This document shows positions 54,582-62,184 of a stretch of 64,000 nt of DNA, one piece after another. Both the position numbers and the translations under genes were made by a program. Source of the DNA: Streptococcus mitis (GTDB lineage Bacteria; Bacillota; Bacilli; Lactobacillales; Streptococcaceae). How positions within the stretch are numbered: position 1 is the first letter of the stretch; the number at the start of each line of letters is the position of its first letter. Under the pieces are notes generated by a model. That model was not told the origin of the DNA. It did not search any database and saw only the letters and a program-made list of their open reading frames with translations. The stretch lies in the NCBI RefSeq assembly GCF_002096845.1, contig NZ_NCVK01000045.1:1-64000 (forward strand), in the 5' to 3' direction.

Positions 54582-55448
54582 TTATCCTAGAGACTGATGA
54601 TTAAACAAGGCATGAGTTGCTTGGTGGATGTATTTTGCTGTATCCGCATTGTTCATGGTGTAAAGATGCACACCTGCAACATCTTGAGTTACCAAGTCCA
54701 CGATTTGGTCCACTGCATAGGCAAGTCCTGCTGCTCTGAGCGACTCAGGGTCATGCTCATACTTGTCTAAGATGGCTTTAAATTTGCGTGGAAGATGGAT
54801 ATTCTCACAAGTCTTCAAGAGACGGATAGCCTGATTTCGATTCAGAATTGGCATAATCCCTGCATGAATAGGAACATCAATCCCAGCCAAGATACACTTG
54901 TCTTGGAAATCATAGAAACGCTCATTGTCAAAGAAAAGCTGAGTCACAAGGCTCGAACAACCTGCATCTACTTTCTTCTTAAGATTTTGAATATCTGAAA
55001 TCTGATTTGGTGAATCTGGATGCCCTTCTGGATAACAAGCACCAACAATATCAAAGTGAGGAGCTTGTTCCTTGATGAACTCAATTAAGTCAGTTGCATA
55101 GCGGAAATCCTTTTGCGGCTCCACATCTGGAATAATATCCCCACGAAGAGCCAAGATTTTCTGCACCCCAACCTTGTCCAAGTCTGCAATAGTTTCAGCA
55201 ACCTTGTCCTTGTTCAAATAGATGGCTGGCAAGTGAGCAATAGTCGGAATCGCCAAGTCATTTTGGATAAAGTCAGCCAAACGAACCGTCGTTTCCTTGA
55301 TATTAAATTTATTATTGCTGGCAGTTACACTGATAAAGTGGGGAGCCAACTCCTGCATATCTTGAAGAGCAGAAATAATTTTATCATTACCCACGGCTGG
55401 GTTTGGAGGGAACACTTCAAATGAGAGTGACGGTGTTTGGCGTGACAT
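54582..55448 (-). CDS. metF: 5,10-methylenetetrahydrofolate reductase
   Basis: 288 aa. Makes 5-methyl-THF for MetE. ATG at 55448 is preferred (AAGG 9 nt upstream) over an ATG two codons earlier. TIM barrel with SLSFEVFPPNP (catalytic Glu), ALRGDIIPD, and QLFFDNERFYDF. It follows metE by 101 nt and closes the operon. Confidence 0.95.
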   Translation of the reverse strand: MSRQTPSLSFEVFPPNPAVGNDKIISALQDMQELAPHFISVTASNNKFNIKETTVRLADFIQNDLAIPTIAHLPAIYLNKDKVAETIADLDKVGVQKILALRGDIIPDVEPQKDFRYATDLIEFIKEQAPHFDIVGACYPEGHPDSPNQISDIQNLKKKVDAGCSSLVTQLFFDNERFYDFQDKCILAGIDVPIHAGIMPILNRNQAIRLLKTCENIHLPRKFKAILDKYEHDPESLRAAGLAYAVDQIVDLVTQDVAGVHLYTMNNADTAKYIHQATHALFNHQSLG

Positions 55449-55549
55449 AGTCATTATCCTTTTCTAGTTGATTTTTTCGTTAGCTGGATTCCTAAAATCC
55501 AAGTGAAACAGGCAGATTGACCAAACAGCGCTTCTTGAGAAATCCTATC

Positions 55550-57799
55550 TTACAATTTCTCACGCGCAGCTTTAGCTGCTTCAACAAGGCGGATCAAGCT
55601 TTCTTTTGTTTCTGGAATACCACGTGTTTTCAAACCACAGTCAGGGTTGATCCAAACTTTCTTGCTTGGCACTTTGGCAAGAATGGCTTCGATTGTGTTG
55701 TCGATTTCGCCTTCATTTGGCACACGAGGTGAGTGGATATCGTAAACCCCAGGTCCCACTTCTGTTTGGAAGTTTTTCGCTTTGAGTTCGTCCAAGATTT
55801 CAAGGTTTGAACGGCTTGCTTCAAAGGAAATAACGTCCGCATCCAAGTTGTCGATAGCTGGAATGATATCTGTAAATTCTGAGTAACACATGTGAGTGTG
55901 GATTTGTGTATCTGGCGCTACTGTTGAGTGTACCAAGCGGAAGGCAGGAATTGCCCAGTCAAGGTAGTCTTCGTACCAGTCGCTACGACGGAGTGGCAAT
56001 TTCTCACGAAGAGCAGCCTCATCGATTTGGATGATTTTCACACCAGCAGCTTCAAGGTCAAGTACTTCATCCTTGATAGCAAGGGCGATTTGAAGAGTAG
56101 AATCCTTGATAGAGATGTCTTCACGTGGGAATGACCAGTTGAGGATGGTAACAGGTCCAGTCAACATACCTTTAACAGGTTTGTTTGTACGGCTTTGTGC
56201 ATAGCTAGACCATTTAACAGTGATAGGGTTAAGACGAGTTACATCACCCCAGATGATTGGTGGTTTAACTCCACGCATACCGTATGATTGTACCCAACCA
56301 TTTTTAGAGAAGAGGTAACCTGACAAGTTTTGACCGAAGTACTCAACCATGTCGTTACGCTCAAATTCACCGTGAACAAGGACATCAAAGTCGATATCTT
56401 CTTGCCATTTGATCCATTCGTCAATTGTTTCAGCAAGGAAAGCATCGTACTCTTCTTGAGACAATTCACCTTTACGGTAAGCCAAACGTTTAGCACGAAC
56501 TTCCTTAGTTTGAGGGAATGAACCGATAGTTGTTGTTGGAAGAGCTGGAAGTTTGAAAGCTTCTTCTTGGATAGCTTCACGTTCTGCAAAGGCTGGCAAA
56601 CGAGTGTAGTCTGCGTCTGTCAAGCCAGCGATACGCGCACGAAGTTCCGCATTTTCACCAACACGCTCAGTCGCAAAGAGTTCTTTGTTAGCTGCAAGTG
56701 CTGCTTCACCTTGACCATTGCGGATAGCATCCAAATCACGAATCTCATCCAATTTTTCAACTGCAAAGGCAAAGTGGTTCAAGATTGCTGGTTCAAATTC
56801 TTCATTAGCAGTTGTAAATGGCACATGAAGAAGTGAGCATGAGCTTGTCAATACGATGTTTTCAGCTGGGATTTGCTCAAGAACAGCCAAGCTCTTTTCG
56901 TAGTTGTTGCGCCAGATGTTTTTACCATTGACAATACCTGCATAGAGAGTCTTGTCAGCTGGGAAACCACCTTTAACCAATTCAAGAGTTTTCTTACCTT
57001 CAACAAAATCAAGACCGATAGCATCTACTGGCAAGTTTACAAGGTCAGCGTAAACGTCACGAACGTCTCCGAAGTAAGTTTGAAGCAAGACTTCAAGACC
57101 TTTTTTGTCAGCCAAGAGTTTGTTGTAGAGGTTCAAGAAGAGAGCTTTTTCTTCAGCTGTCAAATCTTTGACAAGAGCAGCTTCATCCAATTGGATACGA
57201 GTCGCACCAAGTTCTGCCAATTTAGCAAAAACTTCTTGGTAAGCAGCCACTAAGCTATCTACGAAGTCTTCTGCTTTCACGCCTTCTGCAAAGTCTGACA
57301 ATTGAAGGAAAGTGAATGGACCTACAAGGACAGGACGAGTGTTCAATCCAAGTTCTTTTGCTTCTTGGAACTCATCAAAGATCTTGTGACCTGCCAATTT
57401 TACTTGAGTGTCTTTTTCAAATTTAGGCACAATGTAGTGGTAGTTGGTGTTAAACCATTTCTTCATTGGAAGGGCGCGAACATCCCCTTTTTCTCCTTGG
57501 TAACCACGACCCAAAGCGAAGTAGCGCTCAAGGTCAGACAAGTCCAAGTTTTGAACGGATGCAGGTACCACGTTGAAAAGGAAGGCTGCATCTAGGAAGT
57601 TGTCATAGTGAGAAAAGTCATTTGATGGAATTTCAGTGATGCCTTTTTCTTTGACAATGTTCCAGTGTTTAGCACGCAAGTCTTTTGCTGCTGCCAAGAG
57701 TTCTTCTTCTGAGATTTCTTTTCTAAAGTATTTTTCAGTTGTAAATTTTAATTCGCGGAATTCGCCCAAACGAGGGAAACCGATGATTGTAGTTGACAT
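55550..57799 (-). CDS. metE: cobalamin-independent methionine synthase
   Basis: 749 aa. Transfers methyl from methyl-THF-polyglutamate to homocysteine. Two TIM-barrel halves; C-terminal zinc ligands in HTHMCYSEF and [10 protein letters not shown], plus Glu in EIDNTIEA region and [16 protein letters not shown]. Ribosome site GGAGGA precedes the ATG. Regulated by the MET-box palindrome upstream. Confidence 0.97.
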   Translation of the reverse strand: MSTTIIGFPRLGEFRELKFTTEKYFRKEISEEELLAAAKDLRAKHWNIVKEKGITEIPSNDFSHYDNFLDAAFLFNVVPASVQNLDLSDLERYFALGRGYQGEKGDVRALPMKKWFNTNYHYIVPKFEKDTQVKLAGHKIFDEFQEAKELGLNTRPVLVGPFTFLQLSDFAEGVKAEDFVDSLVAAYQEVFAKLAELGATRIQLDEAALVKDLTAEEKALFLNLYNKLLADKKGLEVLLQTYFGDVRDVYADLVNLPVDAIGLDFVEGKKTLELVKGGFPADKTLYAGIVNGKNIWRNNYEKSLAVLEQIPAENIVLTSSCSLLHVPFTTANEEFEPAILNHFAFAVEKLDEIRDLDAIRNGQGEAALAANKELFATERVGENAELRARIAGLTDADYTRLPAFAEREAIQEEAFKLPALPTTTIGSFPQTKEVRAKRLAYRKGELSQEEYDAFLAETIDEWIKWQEDIDFDVLVHGEFERNDMVEYFGQNLSGYLFSKNGWVQSYGMRGVKPPIIWGDVTRLNPITVKWSSYAQSRTNKPVKGMLTGPVTILNWSFPREDISIKDSTLQIALAIKDEVLDLEAAGVKIIQIDEAALREKLPLRRSDWYEDYLDWAIPAFRLVHSTVAPDTQIHTHMCYSEFTDIIPAIDNLDADVISFEASRSNLEILDELKAKNFQTEVGPGVYDIHSPRVPNEGEIDNTIEAILAKVPSKKVWINPDCGLKTRGIPETKESLIRLVEAAKAAREKL

Positions 57800-57879
57800 G
57801 ATGTGTCCTCCAAAATTTGTTGTTGAAACTATCTTAACAGAAAAGAAATCATCTGTATAATTGTAAAAAATTAGGCTTT

Positions 57880-57900
57880 GATATAGTTTGAAACTATATC
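57880..57900. promoter_or_regulatory. MET-box (MtaR/MetR-type LysR operator) of metE-metF
   Basis: Perfect 21-bp palindrome with core TATAGTTTGAAACTATA, 80 nt upstream of metE. It matches the streptococcal MET-box bound by the LysR regulator MtaR/MetR as I recall it. Confidence 0.8.
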
Positions 57901-58042
57901 TCTGTTTTAAACAAAAGAAAAAGACCTGAGAAAATGCCTCAAATCCTTTGTGTAGCTTGTTTTATATCTTTATTTCAGTTAGGCGGTTCAAACACGTTAT
58001 TAGTAATTCTTATAAGTGACTATGAATTGTTATTAGAAAAGA

Positions 58043-58405
58043 CTATAGCTTAATCCCCTTCTCTCTGAGATTAGCCAGACACTCCCCATAGTAGGTCGCG
58101 TCATGTTCGCTGTATATAGGACTACTCAACTTCTCCTCTGCTAAATCTTGATAAGGAGGGCAGGTCTTGCCACGGTAGTTTTTATCCAACCACTCTGGAC
58201 TGACCTTAAAGCCTCGTTTAACCATCTCCTCCATGATCAAGTCATGATAGGCATAGAGACGATAGGGCGAGTGGGTAAAGACATAGTCAACCGTCGCATG
58301 CTTTCTGTCCCAGCCATTGCCACGGAGGGCACAGCACTCTCGATGCTGTCCCAAGAGTTGAGGACGGGGAAGTTGTGAAATCAAAGCCTCATGCCAAAGT
58401 CTCAT
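58043..58405 (-). CDS. pyrimidine-dimer DNA glycosylase-like protein (Pyr_excise)
   Basis: 120 aa. Resembles the T4 endonuclease V-like family (TIGR02328/Pyr_excise): MRLWHEALISQLPRPQLLGQHRE with the early His/Arg/Glu cluster, VFTHSPYRLYAYHDLI, and YRGKTCPP. May act on UV-damaged DNA. Overlaps the preceding DUF1722 gene by 17 bp, forming a pair. Confidence 0.75.
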   Translation of the reverse strand: MRLWHEALISQLPRPQLLGQHRECCALRGNGWDRKHATVDYVFTHSPYRLYAYHDLIMEEMVKRGFKVSPEWLDKNYRGKTCPPYQDLAEEKLSSPIYSEHDATYYGECLANLREKGIKL

Positions 58406-58793
58406 GGGAGTCTCCTTTCAGTAAAGTCGAATGTTGCAAGTAGGTATTTGGATAGCGATCAAGCAAGTCTCGAGTCTTAACAATAACATCTTCCTTGGAA
58501 ACTTGACCAAAGCAGTAGCGATCCAACAAGAGCATAAAGTCCTTGCGCTCGGCATCTGTCGCTTTCTTTTTAAAATAGCCCCAAATATGCTGAAAAGCAT
58601 TGCAAACCTGACCCCTGTGTTCTGGAATCTGGCAGGCACGGTCAATCATCTCTTGAACCTGACTTACCTCCACCTCTTCATTCTTCAAATATTGGCGAAT
58701 TTCATTGTAAATATTGCTGGAATGGCTCAACACGAGGTATTTGTTTCTCGCCCAGAGTTTCTGGCAAAGGGCACGTTGGTTGTTATTTTCCAT
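58389..58793 (-). CDS. DUF1722 (YbgA-like) protein
   Basis: 134 aa. WARNKYLVLSHSSNIYNEI and HIWGYFKKKATDAERKDF are characteristic of DUF1722; C-terminal YPNTYLQHSTLL. The family is often linked to photolyase or DUF523 genes; here it is paired with a pyrimidine-dimer-glycosylase-like gene, suggesting a UV-repair context. Biochemical function unknown. Confidence 0.75.
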   Translation of the reverse strand: MENNNQRALCQKLWARNKYLVLSHSSNIYNEIRQYLKNEEVEVSQVQEMIDRACQIPEHRGQVCNAFQHIWGYFKKKATDAERKDFMLLLDRYCFGQVSKEDVIVKTRDLLDRYPNTYLQHSTLLKGDSHETLA

Positions 58794-58927
58794 ATTTCTC
58801 CTTACTTTCTACTAGTTCCCCGGAAATATGGAAACAAAGTTATATCTTAAAAATGAGCGGAATATGAGCTAATAAAGAGTATCTTTTGTAGAGCCGGATT
58901 TTTTTAATAAGTCTTAATCGACAATTC

Positions 58928-59395
58928 TTAAATACCTGAATAAGTCTCTACTAACAACTGAATCTTACGTAAAACTTCTTGCTTTTTCCGTTCACGTACT
59001 CCCTGTCTACGAGAAGTTGGTGGAATAATCGAATCCAAATCAGTCCCACTATTTTCAGTATAACCTCGTTGAATTGATTTATCGATGAATAATTGGTAAT
59101 CAGCCACAAGTTTCTCAGACTCAGCTAGATCATGGATTGCGATTTTCTTGCGCTCCTTGCCATATTCGTAGAAAGCATTGATAATCCCATCATAGTCTTT
59201 CAATTTTTGCAAATCAGTATCATTGATAAATCCGATAACCAACTCTTCTTTGACACAAATATCGATACTAGAACGAATCACACGACTAACTTCTTCTTTC
59301 ATTACTTCTTTAGACTCAGAATTCTTCGATTTTTCAACAATCAATGCCAGAATATAGTCCAGATTGATCTCATCTGTTTTTAAGAATTCAAAAAT
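58928..59395 (-). pseudogene. hsdR: hsdR 3' remnant (type I restriction subunit R, C-terminal ~155 aa)
   Basis: Open frame reading FEFLKTDEINLDYILALI to LVETYSGI. The helical segment VKEELVIGFINDTDLQKL and the tail SIIPPTSRRQGVRERKKQ are typical of the HsdR C-terminal assembly region. The nuclease and DEAD-box motor domains (about 600-900 residues) are absent. It follows the hsdS scrap in the same frame, separated by a TGA at 59396-59398. No plausible start codon with ribosome site. Confidence 0.75.
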
Positions 59396-59515
59396 TCATC
59401 TCGATTTTCCACATAAAGTAAATGAGGTAATTGTTTTCCCACGCTTTATGAATGCCACTTCCCCCAACTCTTTCCACTCAACAGGACAGTTTCGGATTTC
59501 TTCTAGAATGTTCAT
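59396..59515 (-). pseudogene. hsdS: hsdS 5' remnant (type I specificity subunit, ~30 codons)
   Basis: ATG at 59515 with GAGGGAG upstream gives MNILEEIRNCPVEWKELGEV, the usual N-terminus of streptococcal HsdS. After about residue 30 the resemblance ends, and the frame closes at 39 codons. The two target-recognition domains are missing. A deletion has apparently joined the start of hsdS to the end of hsdR. Confidence 0.7.
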
Positions 59516-59526
59516 ATCATACTCCC

Positions 59527-60402
59527 TCATTTCTTTAGTACTTCTTCCCACTCCTCCACAAATCCAATATGATGCAGATGAATCACTGCTTGATAGCGTT
59601 TAATGAGTGCTGACAATTCACATAAAAATCCTTCATTCCATTTTTCCTTATCAGGATAGAGGCTTTTAACTGCATAAAGTTGTGCCATTAGTCTATTTTT
59701 CAATTTACTATTTTCGTTCATGAAAGTAGGGAGTTGACCAGGTATCTTTGTGAAGCTTGTAAAATATAATCGATTATAGTGGGCACAGTAATTTCTTAGA
59801 ACCACTGCAACTTCTAGATAGGTTCTAACTTGAGTGGACTTGATACCAACATTTTTAGCAATATCTTGCTGGATATCTATCGGAGAATCTGCAAAAAATT
59901 TCGAAGTCATTCCAAAAGTAAAAAATTCTACTAAAACCCAAATAGGAAATTCTCCATCATATTTTCGCTGATGATGCTTATAAATCGGGCTTTTCTTCCT
60001 ATGCTCCAATTCCTTTTCAACATTTCCTAAAAATTCATTATGTTTATGAAATTTATTAAAAGCAGTCGCTTCTTTATAAGCTAAAGCTCCGTATTTATTT
60101 CCATGATGATAGGCAACCTGAGTCCTAAAATACAACTCAATGTCCTCTAAATATTTGAAAATAATCAAACGTAACTCTGCATCAAAACAAGCAATTCCAT
60201 AAATTTTCTCCAAGGAAACCTTGCTGGAATCATACTTCTGCGTCTCTTTATCACGAAAAGGTAAAAAATAAGCAGTTAGCCGATAATAATTAACCTTTTG
60301 TAAAATATCAATCGCATACTCATTTGATTTGATATCTTTACATCCGTGCTCAATTAATTTGGCCACCTGCTCATCCCAAGTTTTAAATTCTTTAATTTTC
60401 AT
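59527..60402 (-). CDS. Abi_2 family (AbiF/AbiD-type) HEPN abortive-infection protein
   Basis: 291 aa from MKIKEFKTWDEQ; the frame to 60438 would run into the upstream terminator. Abi_2 hallmarks: VNYYRLTAYFLPF, DAELRLIIFKYLEDIELYFRT, and FPIWVLVEFFTFGMTSKFF. A HEPN ribonuclease motif R-x4-H is present in LRNYCAHYNR (Arg203, His208). Members stop phage growth by RNA cleavage, and some are controlled by an adjacent small RNA. Appears intact, inserted between hsdM and the hsdS remnant, with a weak GGAAG site. Confidence 0.88.
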   Translation of the reverse strand: MKIKEFKTWDEQVAKLIEHGCKDIKSNEYAIDILQKVNYYRLTAYFLPFRDKETQKYDSSKVSLEKIYGIACFDAELRLIIFKYLEDIELYFRTQVAYHHGNKYGALAYKEATAFNKFHKHNEFLGNVEKELEHRKKSPIYKHHQRKYDGEFPIWVLVEFFTFGMTSKFFADSPIDIQQDIAKNVGIKSTQVRTYLEVAVVLRNYCAHYNRLYFTSFTKIPGQLPTFMNENSKLKNRLMAQLYAVKSLYPDKEKWNEGFLCELSALIKRYQAVIHLHHIGFVEEWEEVLKK

Positions 60403-60415
60403 AGTAACTTCCGTA

Positions 60416-60464
60416 TAAAAAAATGTCCGCCTTGTCACATCAAAGAGAGGTGGGCGGTCCTATT
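60416..60464 (-). ncRNA. candidate abiF-type small RNA upstream of the Abi_2 gene
   Basis: Downstream of the -10 there is a ~45-nt transcribed segment: GACCGCC (60459-60453), a 21-nt loop, GGCGGAC (60431-60425), then A and seven Ts. It ends about 15 nt before the Abi_2 start codon. The hairpin plus T run should terminate most transcripts, leaving a small RNA. A conserved abiF RNA motif is known upstream of such genes; I assign it by position and form only. Confidence 0.6.
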
Positions 60465-60470
60465 AACTCT

Positions 60471-60498
60471 ATTATACCGTTTTTAACAGATAATTCAA
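60471..60498 (-). promoter_or_regulatory. promoter of the abiF-type RNA / Abi_2 gene
   Basis: Minus strand TTGAAT (60498-60493), 16 nt, TATAAT (60476-60471); a strong -10 inside a ~150-bp gap. Confidence 0.75.
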
Positions 60499-60548
60499 GG
60501 ATTTTTTACTTTTTCAATTATTTTTAAAATTTGGGTAAATTATCTCCA

Positions 60549-62150
60549 TCACCCTTCAAACTCTTTCAAAAACTCTTTAAGCTCGGCATCGGCTTCTGGT
60601 GTGGTTCCGTGTAGTTGACCGAGCATTTCGAGTAGGGAAGCGGTTTGCTTTTCAATCTCATCATTGGTCTTGTTAATTTTGCAAACAATATCTGTCAGTG
60701 GCTCGACTTCTTCTTCCTAAAAGGTATCTACATAGCGAGGGATATTGAGGTTATAGTCATTTTCGACGATTTCTTCATAACTTGCTAGATGGGCAAATTT
60801 GTCAATCTCCTCACGTGACTTGTAGGCTTCCAGAATCTTCTCGATATGAGCATCCGTCATGATATTCTGATTTTTCCCCTTATCAAACTCCTTAGAGGCA
60901 TCGATAAAGTAAACATCACGGCTGGTACGGTTCTTTTTGAGAATGATAACCGTGGTCGGAATGCTGGTATTAAAGAAGATATTGGCTGGAAGACCGATAA
61001 CCGTGTCAATAGCTCCTTCTTCTAACAAGGCCTTGCGAATGGTTCCTTCCGCATTTCCACGGAAAAGAACACCGTGGGGAAGGACGATAGCCATGACTCC
61101 ATTATCCTGCTTGAGATGGTAGTAACCATGCAAGAGAAAGGCAAAGTCAGCCTTGGACTGGGGTGCCAGTTTCCCAAATGGAGAGAAACGAGGATCCGCC
61201 ATAAAGCCAGAGCTAGCAGACCACTTGGCAGAGTAGGGAGGGTTCATCAGAACACCATCAAAGTTAGTCGGTTCTTGAGTCGGCCAGTCTTCATCTAGTG
61301 TATCGGCATTGTGGAGAAATTGATTTTCAACAGGAACACCATGTAGAATCATGTTCATCCGAGCCAAGTTATAAGTCGAAGTATTGAGCTCCTGCCCAAA
61401 GTAGACCACTGTCTGCGGTTTATGAGAGTATTTCTTGGCATTGAGCAAGAGAGAGCCAGAACCCATAGTCGCATCATAGATGGTAAAACCTAGCTGATTC
61501 TCACGACCCAAAAAGGCAATCTGTGTCATAAGCTTGGCAACAGGCTGAGGTGTATAGAACTCACCAGCCTTCTTACCCGAGTCAGTCGCAAACTGACCAA
61601 TCAGATACTCATAAGCATCCCCAAGCATATCACCAGCATGACCAGCAACATCTAGCACAGCCAACTCTTTCATGACTGCCGCCACCGTTTGATTTTGCTT
61701 TTGCGGAGTCGCCCCTAGCTTTTTGGAATAGAGGTCAATATCTTCAAAGAGGTTTTCATAGAGTTCATCACTCTGCTCGATATCACGAAAACCTTGAGCC
61801 AAGTCTTCCAACTGGAAAGTTCCCTCATTGACACGTGCTACAAGAGCCGTAAAAGTCAACTCAGGCTTGATACTATAGTTGAGTTCGTCCTTCATCACTG
61901 CAAGAAGATCCTCGTGGGTGTCCGCATCCTCATAGTAGTTACGATAGACTTCAAGGGCAGCCTCTAGACTCTCACTCCCCTCCTCCATAGTCTCCGCCAC
62001 AAAAAAGAGCATCTTATCTGATAGATACTTATAAAAGACCATACCCAAAAGATAGGACTTGTAGTCATTAGCATCCATCTTAGAGCGGAGAACATCCGCT
62101 GAGTTCCATAGGGCTTGGTAAAGCGACTGGGACGTTTGTGTTGTTTCCAT
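60549..62150 (-). pseudogene. hsdM: hsdM with in-frame amber codon (type I DNA methyltransferase subunit)
   Basis: N6-adenine methyltransferase subunit. 477 codons are open to a TAG at 60717-60719, after which the same frame continues EEEVEPLTDIV to KEFLKEFEG and stops at 60549; intact length would be 533 aa. Core motifs are present: SAM motif DATMGSGSLLL (about 221-231) and catalytic NPPYS (about 302-306). The lost 56 residues form the C-terminal helices that hold HsdS. The truncated form lacks an intact partner nearby in any case. Confidence 0.85.
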
Positions 62151-62184
62151 AATTTTCTTTCTTTTTATTAATTCAAAAATCTAA

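Noticed and set aside
57800-58042. SAM riboswitch or T-box upstream of metE
   Set aside because: No K-turn or four-way junction pattern is visible; the MET-box palindrome explains regulation.
58928-59344. a free-standing 138-aa gene
   Set aside because: It starts with an internal TTG, lacks a ribosome site, and continues upstream in the same frame as HsdR; it is a remnant.
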